From Blastobasis lacticolella (lineage: Eukaryota > Arthropoda > Insecta > Lepidoptera > Blastobasidae), in assembly GCA_905147135.1 (NCBI GenBank), contig LR990043.1, positions 20,523,584 to 20,587,583 of the forward strand: a stretch of DNA of 64,000 bases, in the 5' to 3' direction. The position numbers and the translations under genes are program-made. This document shows positions 22,204 to 34,174 of this stretch, piece by piece. Positions within the stretch are counted from its first letter, which is position 1; each line of letters opens with the position of its first letter. The notes beneath the pieces are model-generated. The model made no database searches, was not told the origin of the DNA, and worked only from the letters and a program-made list of their open reading frames with translations.

Positions 22204-22561
22204 AATAATAAATAATCATCTTGGCATTAATGTCCCGGTTGTGCTCTCGCGCACGAGGGCCCGGGGTCCGCCTTGACCATGATCCAGGATTTGGCAGGTC
22301 AGATAATTACAGCGGAGCGACGGCCATCTGATCTCCATGCTACAAGGGGATCCTGACCAGATTGGATCATGGTTACACATCCAGTCGCCTGAAAGTGCAG
22401 GTTTCATCACGATGTTTTCCCTCACCGTAAGAGCATCGGTTAGTATTCAACTAATGTACATAAATGAGAAAACAGTCATTCGTACATGGCCGGAGCGGGA
22501 TTCGAACCCGGGACCTCTGGCTTATGAGTCGGATGCTCCAACTGCTCGGCCACCGACGCTC
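22204..22561 (-). repeat. SINE-2 copy, full length with 15-bp target duplication
   Basis: Reverse-strand copy from a (TTA)n-type tail at 22204 to the head (CCACCGACGCT on the plus strand) at 22560. The 15-base sequence AACGTGACAGCGAAT flanks it at 22189-22203 and 22562-22576. This is direct evidence of target-primed insertion and defines the element ends. Confidence 0.9.
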
Positions 22562-22862
22562 AACGTGACAGCGAATGTGACAATGATATGTATTAGTAAC
22601 CTAACCGACAGAGACAGCCGGATAACCTCCGATCCGATATATACCAAACTATCGAACCGAATTGAATGAAACAACTAGTTTGATTAAACTGCCTCTCAAA
22701 TAAAGCAAATCGCATCGAAATCGGTCCATACGTTCGGGAGCTACGATGCCACAGACAGACGTCTTCCTTATCGTCATTCTTATCGTTGTTGCGCTCTTTC
22801 TATCGAGACAAATTTTAGATAATTGTGGAAATATGTCAGTTTCTAGCAAGGGTTTACCATTA

Positions 22863-23226
22863 ATGAGGAGTTTTCTAGTAGGTATTGTCAATTGGTTTCA
22901 AAATGCATCAATAGATGGCGCTCCTACAATTTTGGTAATTTTTAACAATAGGTTCAACGAAATGTATTTTAATACAAACCTTTCATATTTGAATTGCGTC
23001 CATTCTTGATCCTAGTGTCCGTGAAACGAATTAACTCAGTCAAATTGATGTTTGTTTTGTTTGTAATAATTTACTGCAGTCAAAAATGGTTGAAAACTAT
23101 TGATAAATACAATAATATCCAATACAACGTACCCAGTGATTATATCCTCTTCGTTAAGAACCTATTTCAAGCGATTATCAATTAGTAGTTAGGAATGCTT
23201 CAGATACCTATTGGAAAACTGCTCAT
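22863..23226. mobile_element. MITE copy 1 (TIR ATGAGGAGTTTTC)
   Basis: The terminal inverted repeats ATGAGGAGTTTTCTAGTAGG and its reverse counterpart (CCTATTGGAAAACTGCTCAT) bound 364 bases. It shares the interior with 47393-47794: ATCAATAGATGGCGCTCCTA near the left end and GATAAATACAATA...CCAATACAACGTACCC near the right. It lacks about 20 right-arm bases present in copy 2. No coding capacity. Confidence 0.75.
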
Positions 23227-24232
23227 TGGCTACAATACGGCCCATTTATACGTTACCGTTTGAAAAAACCAGACAAAAAACGTGTACGCGCCGCACAGTC
23301 ACCGCGCAGCAGCGTTATGAAACGTGCAGTTTGCACTATTGGCGCGCACGACGCTGTCCCTACATTAGTGACGCTGGGACCTAGCCGGTAATTGCAGTAA
23401 AGCGAGATTTTCTTTAAGCGCCCCTTTGGTCGACTGTCACGTCCATGTCACGTCATATGGTTTATTACGCATCAAGAAACGACGTATGTTATGTCGCCGC
23501 CTGTCACGCCCCGCCCCCGGCGCCATTCAAATTTTAATTTAAAGTCCTTAATCGCATTTTGGCGCTCTTGTACCATTTGGCGCCTAGAGTGGCCGCTCCA
23601 CTCGGTCTACCCTTGGTCCGAATCTGTGACTATGCGAATATAACTCATGAATGTACGGAAAATTACAGAAGCTATAACTATGACGAGAAAAAAATTCAAA
23701 CTCATACAAATTTCGGTCTGTGAATAATTGAAATTGTTAATTTAAATTTAATGTTACTTTTAGTCTATTTCGTATAATTTCTCTTGGTTTTTGTTGCACC
23801 GCCTAGTAATTTTTGTTAAATTCTCTCTGGTAGATATAGATATGCAGCTTTAAGTCTACCATTTTACTGTAATGTGCATGAAGTTTTAAATAAATAAATA
23901 ATTATCGGTACTATTACAAAAAGTCGTTTCGTTGGCCACAATAAACTGCTGTATACGTTCATAGCTCTATTCCGAACACTGATACATGTGTTTGGGCCAA
24001 TTTAACACGGGCTTGTGTAAAATACTGTATGATTAATCGACATCCCTTATTAACATTAGGCCTTTGGTTACGGCGCGGCCCGAAATACCTCTAGAGGGCA
24101 ATTGATTTCTGTATCGAAATAAGTTTTCTTAGTTTCTTTTTTATACCTATGTGTTTCGAATAGGTTTTTTACTTGTCAGACATGTGTAATTGAAGGACTT
24201 TAATTCGTAATCTCGAGATTCAGTGGATCGGT
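23227..24232. other. Gene-free stretch with CpG-rich core
   Basis: About 23270-23640 is conspicuously CpG-rich for this window, with GCGCGCACGACGC-type phrases, and is not a recognised repeat. It could be a regulatory or 5' exon region; nothing decides it. Confidence 0.35.
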
Positions 24233-24424
24233 GGTGGTACAAGGCGACTAATGTTTTCGAGGCAAAAAATGTGTCCTTAGTAGGCTGAAAATTGGGCAGC
24301 AACGTTTTTCATTGTTATATTTAAACACTGGAATCTCTAACCCGCCAAGCGTGGATATAATGGCAATAACCTCCACTTTCGTGGGAGAGGCTCTAAGTCT
24401 TGCAGCTGACTGTACTGTGATGTG
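24233..24424 (+). repeat. Repeat D copy, 5' truncated
   Basis: Begins at GTACAAGGCGACTAATGTTT and ends GACTGTACTGTGATGTGA. It abuts a SINE-2 fragment directly. Confidence 0.7.
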
Positions 24425-24735
24425 AAGAGATACCGAGTTCAAATCCAATTGCCGCCATGTATCAATGGCTCTTTTCCAAGTTATGTACATTCGTTGAATA
24501 CTAACCTATGCTTTCACGCTGAAGAAAATCATGAGGAAACATGCACGTTCAGGCGACTGAATGTGTAACCATGATCCAATCTGGTCAGGTTCCCCAGGGT
24601 ATCAGGGTCACGAAGGTCACAGGGCAGTCGCTCCAATGTAATAACCTGATCTGCCAAATCCTGGATCATAGTCAAGGAGGACCTTGAACTCTCGCACACG
24701 AGAGCACAACCGGGATATTAACGCCAAGATGATCA
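24425..24735 (+). repeat. SINE-2 copy lacking the first half of the head
   Basis: Begins near the B box (GAGTTCAAATCC) and runs through the complete body to GGGATATTAACGCCAAGATG. Confidence 0.75.
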
Positions 24736-24964
24736 TAGTGTTATATCAAACTAATTATTGAGTGGTCTATGGTTTTCGTGGTTGCACATCCTACGGTTTT
24801 CCTTTTGCCTAATTAACGGCACGTGCTGACAGAAACACGTTTTAGGAGGGATCCATAACTTATAATTATATTACTGACTATAAATAGGTAAAATTCATAG
24901 TTTAATTATGAATTAGGTACTAGCTTTTGCTCGTGATTTCATACACTATAAGTCTGTTAAACCA

Positions 24965-26330
24965 TGTTTTCTTGGAGCTTCGTTGAATTACAGCGTATGA
25001 GTTATTCTGTGACATAAACAACAATACTGCAAATCGTCATCTAATCCAAGCCAGGGATTACCTGCTTCTGACTAGGTCCGCTTCCAACACTTCGCCCGGT
25101 CTTTAGAAGCTAGACTTTGTCTAAAAAGTCAAGAGCCAGCGGAAGACCAGACACCCAATAGAATTTTGTATAGGTAATGGACAGGCCGTGTGATGTCCGG
25201 CAGAGTAGAATTACACTGCAAATGGGCAGAAGCATTTTCTGTTGTGTATTTTAAACTCTGCGATTTGAAACTAGTGTGCCAAGCGCGTAGATTGTCTATA
25301 GCAAAGCCCTCTTCTGAATTGGAGGACGCTCATTTCCAGTAGTAGTCTACTAGGGACTATAACTACCTCATTTTATATTTCTTGTCCTAATTGTTAAGTG
25401 TTCAACTCTCTCTATCTATATCCACTTAACCCGTCATAAGAAACAAACAACACAATCACAACCTAATCGATCCAAAAATATTTGTTCTCATCCTCCATTT
25501 ATTATTAAAGAGAACAGAACAATCAAAATACATGGACAGCCATTTGGACGCATACAAAAAACAAGTAAGCAATAACCTAAAACAACAAGCGCCTTACAAA
25601 TTCATTAGAAGCACAACACGAATCCAATTAAATTCACAGCTTGTCGGTAACAAGGCTATTTGTGTACAAAAATGTTTATAAAAAACCTCATCTTCACTGT
25701 GGTGTCCCGCTGGGGCGCGGGTTGGGACCCACTCTTTCGTACCCCAAAATATGTACTAATGACACATAATAAAATTCCTTTTAAGGATATGGTGCAGGTT
25801 ATGGGTATACGATTAGAGACAAATGGCTGTTATGAATTATTTATGTAAAGTGGGTTAGATGGTGAGGTAAATTTTATTGTAAGCATAGGCAGGTTGTTTT
25901 TTTCTTTTAATAGGTACTACATTTAGCGACGTTTTGTTTTGTTTGATTGTCTCTGAGCTAAGATCACTGTAGATGCGCATACAACCGGAGAAGTCCATAG
26001 TCTAAACAGAAAAGCCGACTACTATAATAAAGACTGTTAATTCCATGTAAAAAATCGGTTTTCTAGTAAGAATCTAGTAGGTATTCTAGTAGGTAACACT
26101 GATTGGATAATGAAGATTAGTATACAAACGGATGTACTTATAATCCTATTGCCGAAGTCGCTTGACTTTTTAGACAGAGTCTAGCTTCTGAAGACCAGGC
26201 GAAGTGTTGGAAGCGGAACCCAGTCAAAAGCTGGTGTTGACTTAGCTAGAATTATATGATGATTATTATAGTATTGTACTTTATGTCACAGAATAATACA
26301 GGCTGTAATTCAACTTAGCTCCAAAAGAAC
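24965..26330. mobile_element. Element with about 165-bp terminal inverted repeats
   Basis: Arms at about 24965-25132 and 26161-26330 align in inverted orientation over their whole length. Shared blocks include TTATTCTGTGACATAAA, GTTGAATTACAGC, CCGCTTCCAACACTTCGCC and GTCTAAAAAGTCAAG. About 1.03 kb lies between them, including a Repeat D fragment, and no transposase ORF is present. It looks like a non-autonomous long-TIR DNA element. No clear target duplication was found. Confidence 0.65.
25187..25330 (+). repeat. Repeat D fragment inside the long-TIR element
   Basis: Begins GCCGTGTGATGTCCGGCAGA, then continues with a deleted and diverged GGGCAGAAGC block. Confidence 0.6.
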
Positions 26331-26699
26331 ATTGCATTATGAACAAAAGTAGGAAATCGCGCTCAACTCAGACGATAACAATAGAATAGAATAGTTTATT
26401 GTAATAATTATTACATGACAAGGCAACAAGGAAGATAGGAAGTTTAACATTTTAAATTGGAAGTGCCATACATGATAATTCTACAACTTTATCTCCTAGG
26501 GAGAGAATCCTGTATGCACAATCGTATTTTAGGAGACTTTTTATTAAAATCTATATATATTATCTCTTTCTATGCAATTTTGCAATTGATCGTTTGTATT
26601 GAGAACGTAGATGGAATTTGGTACTTTTTGAATTTTTTTTTATTAATTAAAAATTAAATTACTTTCGACCTCGGCTAATCTTCTAATAGACTAATCAAC
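26331..26699. other. AT-rich stretch with a LINE-tail-like start
   Basis: AATAGAATAGAATAGTTTATTG at 26383-26405 resembles a reversed LINE poly-purine/A tail. A 66-codon ORF is probably a chance product of AT richness. Confidence 0.35.
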
Positions 26700-26870
26700 T
26701 GAAGAGAATCAGCGTGTATAGGCCTCCCACAAGGTAAACCGAAGGCCTGGTAAAAATCGTAGGTACCAGCTGGATGCGGAAGGCACAGGACCGGCCTTTG
26801 TGGGGATCTCTGGGGGAGGCCTACGCCCAGCAGTGGCCGTCTTTCGGCTGATATGATGATGATGTTAAAG
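26700..26870 (+). pseudogene. RTE-1 LINE 3' end with ORF2 C-terminus
   Basis: Bases 26756-26851 encode GTSWMRKAQDRPLWGSLGEA and then YAQQWPSFG before TGA, followed by TATGATGATGATG. This is the invariant C-terminus and (GAT)n tail of the RTE-type LINE that supplies all the RTE-1 fragments here. The copy is 5' truncated; upstream coding (GRPPTRW-like) is frameshifted. Confidence 0.75.
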
Positions 26871-27161
26871 AGAATCAACAAAGAGCTGATAATTATCAAA
26901 CGATCCAAATTAGGCAAACGGTGATAAAGCCGGCGGAATGGCGTATGGCCATAAACAGATTCCGCGAAATTTCCGCGCGAAAAGCAAATAGGACGAGGCA
27001 GGCCCATCGCGACGTTTGGTCGTGCCAAAGCGGATATTGCCGTTGAATTCGCGGCGAATAAACGTCTGGTTTTACGTTCTGCGGGGCAACTGTGGAACTC
27101 ACGGGGTATCGTTTGGCTATCGTATTGTTGTCTTCTTAATTGAGTATTGCCTGACGGCAAT

Positions 27162-27292
27162 GTGACGACTTGAGTGGTTCAGTTGGTTAACATCACGGTC
27201 TGGTACGCAGAGGCCCCGGGTTAGATTTTCGGCACGGCAGAAAATGAGGCGATGAATTGTAATTTATGTTACGAGTCTGGGTATTAAACGCT
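27162..27292 (+). repeat. SINE-1 copy, 3' truncated
   Basis: Gly-tRNA-like head (GACGACTTGAGTGGTTCAGT), diverged B box, and the GATGAATTGTAATTTATG block. It stops after GTCTGGGTATT. Confidence 0.7.
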
Positions 27293-27504
27293 GTTCTTAT
27301 TCCACACACTATTAAGTTGTGAAGTAACTTAGCAAGCGGTATGAAGGTGAGTGGCCGGCATTAGGGAAGCTCACGGTCAGACTGTACACCTGATGTGCAG
27401 CAGCCACGTCGGCGGATGCGTAGTCGTTGTACACAACCGCTCAAATGCCCGCTCTTTTGTCCTTTCCGTTAACTAGTTCAATTGATTTGTAAGGCTTAGG
27501 AGCT

Positions 27505-27572
27505 TGGTTTCGTCTGGAACGTGTGGGAGAGGTTTATGTTCAGCAGTGGACGTTCTACGGCTAACATGATGA
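27505..27572 (+). repeat. RTE-1 tail fragment
   Basis: GTGGGAGAGGTTTATGTTCA then GCAGTGGACG and GGCTAACATGATGAT, matching the last codons and tail of RTE-1. Confidence 0.65.
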
Positions 27573-28214
27573 TAACTGTTATCTTTAGTAGTACAGGAGT
27601 GTTTTTACGGATTTATTATTTTTGTGTCTCTCTGCCCCTTAGGATTTATCGATAATACTATGCACAACGGCGATTGCGATAGAATTACGAAAACATAAAG
27701 TTACACGACAACAAAACGAATGCGTGACCAATACGAAGCCAATACTAAAGGAATACGTAAGAAGTAGGGATGAACACAATATACCGAATATGAAATGAAC
27801 ACGTAGGTACCTAATGAATTCGAAACATTTAAACTATCGCAGTTATTATCACACATTTTAAAGGTATGATGTATGCAACTGCGTTGAAATATTTTGCTAC
27901 TCGTAAACGGTACGCCGTTAGAAACCCGGAATATACCATTAAAAAGTGTGAATTCGAAACGAATACGAAAGCCATACAAAAACGAATGTGTCAGATAACA
28001 AGTAATAACCCCGTTGCGGTCAATCCGTCATAACGTGATGTTTTAGTCTGCGGCCGCAGTCACGGATTTCGGAATTTCGGACGTAATGCCAAATGAGGGC
28101 CCCAATTTGCATCCCACCCGAGATCGGGCTTCGGCTGCGTTTGGTCAGAATTTGTGTTGCTATTGATTCCTTATAGAGAGTTAACGAGTGGAATCGTTTA
28201 GTATCTTTACGATT
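27573..28214. other. Gene-free stretch, nothing recognised
   Basis: A 92-codon minus-strand ORF (27701-27979) has no domain. Confidence 0.4.
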
Positions 28215-28480
28215 TCATCATCATATCAGCCGACGCTTACAGCTAGGCATAGGCCTCTTCTAGAGATCTCCACTAAGATCGGTCCTGTGCCATTCGCAAG
28301 CTAGAAATTAAGACCTTTACTAGCTCGACTGACACTTTTGTGGCCTACCCACGCTATATCTTCCAGTATGTGGTCGCCACTTAAGAACTTTAATGTCCTC
28401 CTCCTCCTTAGTCTTTCGGTGAAATTGCTTTGCCTGCGAATCTTCTCATTATTTATTCCATCGTGCAGTGGGATTTTAAG
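28215..28480 (-). repeat. RTE-1 fragment, diverged
   Basis: Plus strand begins CATCATCATATCAGCCGACG and runs through GGCATAGGCCTC, GGTCCTGTGCC and GTGGTCGCCACTT, in RTE-1 order, with many substitutions. Confidence 0.7.
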
Positions 28481-30406
28481 CCTACTACTTACCTACTTTT
28501 CTTATAAGGAATTTCCCTTACGGTCGTAGTGCGTGGCAAACCGTGAATGTAAGTTTAAAAATATTTCATTAGCATTACCAATCCTCAATACGACAATCAC
28601 ACAATAAATTATAAAGCTACGACCTCCAAAATTGGGGCCGGTCATCCACCGGCGTCCAGTAAACAAATGAAGCCATTTATTACTCGCATCTCCCTAAGAT
28701 CGACTCGATTAACTCTTATACGCCCCAACACGGCCAGTATGGCCTCTTTAATTTTAATCTGAATCCCCGACCCACGTACGGTAACAAAATCCAGCCAGAA
28801 TCCGGAATCCGGATCAAAGCGGTGATAACCGGCGACATTTCAAAGGGCGTAGGTATGACGTCATACCTGGTGTAACGTTACCTACATTTGAACGTGTTGT
28901 TTTAACTTATGAGTTCGCTCTACGTGACAGCCTTTTGGGTGCCGCCGTGTGCGATCTCCCAACGGAGATAGATGTTGAAGTATGTTATGATTATGACGAA
29001 TTCACTTTTGTTTGGGCTTACGTGCTCTTGGATTTCCGTATGCGTTGTCTAATAGTGTGTGTATGTGGATAAAGTTCCACTATGACGTAAAATTTAGACA
29101 TTAAACAAGTTATAATGAGCAAAATGTAGTACAAAAAACTAGATACCCCGAATGCTGTTTGTTAAATCTTGTAAGTTGTTTACATGTTTGAAATCGCCTT
29201 TTGTCGATCTTTATTTTGATACCTCACTCGATCGGTTAAAAAAAAAGATATTGGAAAGTCACAATATGGCACCAAAAATACGTCATTTAAATTTTTTTAC
29301 ATTCGCTCAAAAAACAATCTTTTTTCTGTTGCGGTCGGGTAAAACGTACATTAAAATTTGTTTACTTGTCATATTCGAATTTCAAAAGCCAGTCGCGATT
29401 TCTGTCGAGTGAATCGATTTCGGAAAACTTAATCAGGAAAACAGAGGCATCCGGTCCTAAATAGTAACAGACAATTACGAAAGGAAAAATACGATTTCGA
29501 ATTGTCACCAATACTACAATATAAAGATCCCTAGAATATCTTTAGTTGAGATTTTACAATAACAGCGCCATCTTTCGAGTGACAAGAAAATTAAGATATG
29601 GCAACGAAATACACGACAGGTAGGAAGCGTCACTATAGAATATTTTGAGCTAATGTCAGTTTACATTCTTGAAAAAGCAGTTCACAAGGAAGATTCGTGC
29701 ATGACGTAGTAAAACTCCTTGTACCCGGTCGCATGCAACGTACCCTCTGAGTATGACTCGGAACGTTATAAAAACATTGATTACCAATCTTGACTGTCTG
29801 ATAAATGGTAGCTGCTTAGCTGTTAAGTGTACCTTAACAAAAACCGATTCCATTGTTAATGAGCACACTGCGACTTTAGGATTCACTTAAAAATCGCCTA
29901 CGCCAAAGCCGGCATCAAATGAAGTGCGGGGCCGTTGGCTAGTTTCGTATTCAGCCCGCGGGCGAGACCCTTCCCTGGATAACCAGGCAAAGAGTTGCCT
30001 TTCTCTGCATCTTGAGAGTTCCCAGTATTACAAGTAGGCGGGATGTCGGCACTTTTTTTTGGGAAATAAAAAAGTGGATGCTTAATAGTGGATTTTTGGC
30101 GATCATTTGCATTTTTAAGGTATGTTCCGGGTTTCCTACCGCGTACCTTTGTTGACGAGTAGATATTTCGACGCAGTAAAAACCCATAACATAACTTTAA
30201 AAGGTGTGGTAATAACCGCGATAGTTTAAATTTCGCAAAGATTCGAATTTTACCATTATGATGTCCTATAAATAATCCTTTATTTAGAATAAGGTGATCA
30301 AGTCTGAAAACTTGAAGAACTCGTCCAGCCATAGTTGCGCAATCAACAATAGTTGCTACATAATCAAATACCAACACTGCGCAATCAACACTAGCAAATG
30401 ACTTAC
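28481..30406. other. Long gene-free stretch, several unassigned ORFs
   Basis: Minus-strand ORFs at 29656-29886 and 29898-30377 (159 codons, MAGRVLQVFRLDHLI segment) are longer than expected by chance in AT-rich DNA, but show no domain, and no splice context was established. Composition is less AT-rich than the flanks. I cannot say whether this is an unrecognised old transposon or single-copy DNA. Confidence 0.35.
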
Positions 30407-30525
30407 AAATAAGAAGAAACTTGGCGGCTCACGTGGTTCGACTTGCGCTGTATACGATTGCTTGCGCGAAATCCCCTCCACTGCCATTTGACAAGTCTCT
30501 TCTTTCATGACGCGGGTTATAACGG
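30407..30525 (-). mobile_element. Short MITE, family E copy 1
   Basis: About 119 bases whose reverse complement matches 36105-36225 closely, including GCGTCATGAAAGAAGAGACT, TGTCAAATGGCAGT, GAGGGGATTTCGC and CAAGTCGAACCACGTGA. The two ends of each copy carry inverted AAGAAGAGACTTG-like motifs. Confidence 0.7.
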
Positions 30526-32084
30526 TTTTGAACCACGTGGTGTTTGAGACTATGAACTTTTAATTGTCCTGCGTTTAACAAATACTAAATTTCGCTTCCT
30601 CCACTTTAAACTCGTTAGTATTGGATAGTTCAAAACTTGGTAGGTTGCACAAAATGAATGAATGGATGTAGCCCACAGAACAAAAAATATTTAGTACGTA
30701 GAAATGTAAAAAGGTAGGACTTGGACATTTTTTGCGGAATCGATTTAAATTAATCTTAGCTTTGGCATTTACTTGTTTATCTCCAAAGACTTTATGGAAC
30801 AACTTTTTTGTCTGAGTATTTGCCTAAATCCACGTCTGCTCAGACTGATTCTAGTTTCATAGCGAGACTCGATAAGTTTGCGCCCGAGGGCGGGGAAAGC
30901 CCTTCTTCAAACTTCTTACGAAATTATTTGAACAAGTCTTCCCCGTACCTCCTGAATTGTGCGGTTCAGGCAAAAACGGTCCCTTGTGACGAATCGTTAG
31001 GCCCAAAAAATGCGACGGATTTATGTGCAGTCGATAAAGTTGACGTTCCCTTGGCAGAAACGAATGGGAATGAACTCGGAATTGCTGATAATGTTGACAA
31101 TGGAAAGGCGTTGTTTATACTACTTCTGAACATTGGCGATCTCGGTAAATCAATTTCAGCTTCATTCCGCAGAGGGAATTCTTTTTTGAGAATTTTATAA
31201 ATAATTTAGTCGCAAAGGAAAAATAAATGTCATAGAGAAAGAAAATTCTAAGAAACTCAATTTTGTCTTTTATTGTTGACTTAAAAACATTAGGAGCAAA
31301 GAACTCGAACACGATGACCCGATATAAATGAGCTAATCGCTTTTTAAAGTGCCCAAGTTCGCAAATTAAATTTCTTGTAGCTCTCGAAGTTACAAGTTTT
31401 AACGAAGGACGCCAATGCTGTGACTAGCAGAATTTTAAGTTTGAGACGATTGGCTTCGAAAGTGATATTGCCTTTAACTATTTTCAAATTAAACGTTTTT
31501 GTTGCTTTTTGATGACTAATTTCCATTATAATTATTTTTGTACACCCAGATTGAATAACAAGTAAAAAGCGCATCTAACGAATTGTGGCCGCAACTGTCG
31601 CCCACAACATTTTAGGTTCACTAATTTTGACAATAATTCAGGACTGACAGAAATATTACAGACAGAGTAACAATCATTCAGAACTATAGGACTAGCACTT
31701 TGAGTACTAACTGTCACATACTTTATTCTTCACAGAACTAGAAGACTGACAGAGTCTTACCACTTTCTACAATAACAAATGCACAATCAATGACAAAGTA
31801 TTTTTAAACCATGAAATCGCTCCAGGAACTCGCGTTTTACCTACTTATGTCGGTTAGAATTATTTTAGTGAGTACTGCAAAGTTTCTTTCTTTTTCAATG
31901 TCAATGTAGTATATTTTATTTATTATCTATATCAAGTTTATAGGTATATATTTTATTAAGCTTCGTAATTATAAAATATTTATTTTTGGATTAATCAATA
32001 AAGAATAGCATATTTTCATAAATGATTTTGATATTTAAATAATACTTATAACCGTTCGCGTAACGCGCGTGGGATGCATGGGCT
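30526..32084. other. Gene-free stretch with one unassigned ORF
   Basis: The plus-strand ORF at 30808-31200 is treated separately. Several minus-strand ORFs (31115-31717) are AT-driven and unassigned. Confidence 0.35.
30808..31200 (+). other. Unassigned 130-codon open frame
   Basis: Open from 30808 to the stop at 31198-31200, first codon TTG. It contains FIARLDKFAPEGGESPSSNF, and its composition is less biased than neighbouring AT-rich frames. No ATG near the start, no domain, and no splice partner identified. It may be a decayed transposon gene or chance. Confidence 0.2.
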
Positions 32085-32275
32085 TTTCTGGAAACCAGCG
32101 CTGTGACAGGCATTAGCCCTCACAGCATTATGCTGAGACTGGTCCATTTCGGTTTCCGTTACATCACTGGCTGGTCTTATGTAATTTTCAATCATTATAA
32201 TTTACTGTACTTACCTTAGGTTAAGGATGTAATGAGGATCCGAATAAAATACTGTCTATGTCTATGTCTAAATAG
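32085..32275 (+). repeat. Repeat G, LINE-tail-like, (TGTCTA)n end
   Basis: Contains TTCTGGAAACCAGCGCTGTG and CATTATGCTGAGACTGGTCC and ends ACTGTCTATGTCTATGTCTA. The phrase order matches a repeat I recall as widespread in Lepidoptera; the terminal hexamer repeat suggests a retroposon tail. Confidence 0.5.
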
Positions 32276-32918
32276 CAAGCAAATCTACCAAGCGCCTCAC
32301 CCGGTAACTAGGGAATGCATAAATGAAGCCCCTGACTTTACCTAGCCCTTAACGTGTTGTTTTACGATTCAAGATTCAAGGTGGGTTTTCCCGCGTCCCG
32401 GTTTTTTATTTCGGCTTATTGACGCACCGTATTTTGTACGTGAATTTATTGTGATCCAAGTAAATTCTCTTCTTATTCCATTTCGCGAAGTGTATTCGCC
32501 TCTAGATCAATGGGCTTTAGTTTATTTTTCTGCGAATGTGATTTGACAATATTTTCCTCGACGTTGTTCTCGCCTTCGTTGTTCCCGTATTCGTTTACGT
32601 GTAAAACTTTTTACTGGATATGTTTTATTTAAACTCGCAACATTTATTACTTGATTTTAAATGTATTTACTTTGTGTAAAACGTCTCTCTATTATTATAT
32701 GTAAAAATGTAAATCTATCATTCATGTCATGAAGATAAAAACAGTATTTTTCACTTATTCGTCACATTGCGTTTAATAATCTGGGTCGGATTCCCGTCTA
32801 AAGGGTCTGCACAGCGACTGCAACTGCAGCTATCGATCGATAACAACCGCGCCCGAAAGCTCATGGCTCAACGCGCCCACTTAAACACCGAGCGCGTTAT
32901 GATAGTATCATCTGTACA
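32276..32918. other. Gene-free stretch, nothing recognised
   Basis: AT-rich, no features. Confidence 0.4.
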
Positions 32919-32962
32919 ACATCATCATATCAGCCGGAAGACGTTCACTGCTGGGTATGTCC
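32919..32962 (-). repeat. RTE-1 tail, minimal fragment
   Basis: CATCATCATATCAGCCGGAA, then GACGTTCACTGCTGGG; only the last 44 or so bases of the element. Confidence 0.65.
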
Positions 32963-34174
32963 ATAAACTATAAGATCGGAACATCTTAAAAATAGGCAAC
33001 CAATAGGCAATCTACGTAGCCAATGCCCCAATACAGCAAAGCCTTAAAGACAAACCCTACACGCACCCATACACATTCCCTATCTCCACTCGCGCCAACA
33101 ATAACACAGTCTCCTTCCAACACTTGCCTTTGCTTATTAGCGAGGCGTCGCCGTCACAGATCAGCCGATATTATTGTCCTATGGTCGAATGCAAATGAAT
33201 TGGGGCTTCGTGAGAACGGGATCGGCTTCGTCGTCCCACGTAGCGTTTCGGTTTAACCTTCCCGTTAACCTGCGCGCGAAAACTTGCGCCCGCGCAGCCT
33301 TTGAGAGCCGGTGGACGATTCGGCTTCCGAGATGGCGGCGGATGATAGGTTATTGCCCGAGGCAGGGACGGATCGGGGTTTTTCGTTCGTTTCGTTGTCG
33401 ACCAAATATATGTTAATATTAAGATTATCTTTTGGAGGTAACTTATTAGAAAATCAAAACTTTATACAGCAAATTTCGAAAGGACTACGAATGAAATAAC
33501 AAAATTTGAATGGCCAAATGTTTTATTTAGCAAATTTTATAAATGGACGACTGACTAAAAGTTGCTAGATATAAATTGAAATGTTAAAATGGAAAATTTG
33601 TCACAAAACGGAATCTATCAAAAATATAGTTAGGTCACAGGTTGCGAGAACCGAAGCGACGAGCATGCTAGTTATTCTGAAACACGCGTCAAATTAATTA
33701 ATAAGTTTTATCCGCTAATAAATTGATTAAAAATCAAAAATTCTTTTGAACTTTTTAATTATCTAAGCCAGTTTATGATTAATAATATAATTAATCTTTT
33801 TGGTCTTTGAACGATTTGGCCAATAGTGTAATAGATAATTTAAACGTTGAGATTCAGACTTTGGTCAGTTGATCATTTGATCAAATGACCATTCGTTATT
33901 TTAAAGTCTGTTCGTAGACCTTTTAAAATTTGCTTAATAAAGTTTTTAAATATATAGAGTTATAAATGGTCCATACAAAGAGCCGAGCCGAGAGAGTTAA
34001 GACCGTCAAATGTCGGCAAGTGAAGATATTTATCATCGATCCTGCTTGTAACAGTCTACCATTGAACCTACAGTAGCCTATACTTCATTTTCATATAAAC
34101 TTTTGTAATTTTAAAAACTTAAAGTTATTTATTTATTTAACAGTTTATTGTTCACAAGATAGAGCATACAAATA
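32963..34174. other. Gene-free stretch with CpG-rich patch
   Basis: 33120-33420 is CpG-rich and not in a recognised repeat. Overlapping plus-strand ORFs there (33023-33499) lack domains. The region after 33500 is AT-rich. Confidence 0.35.
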
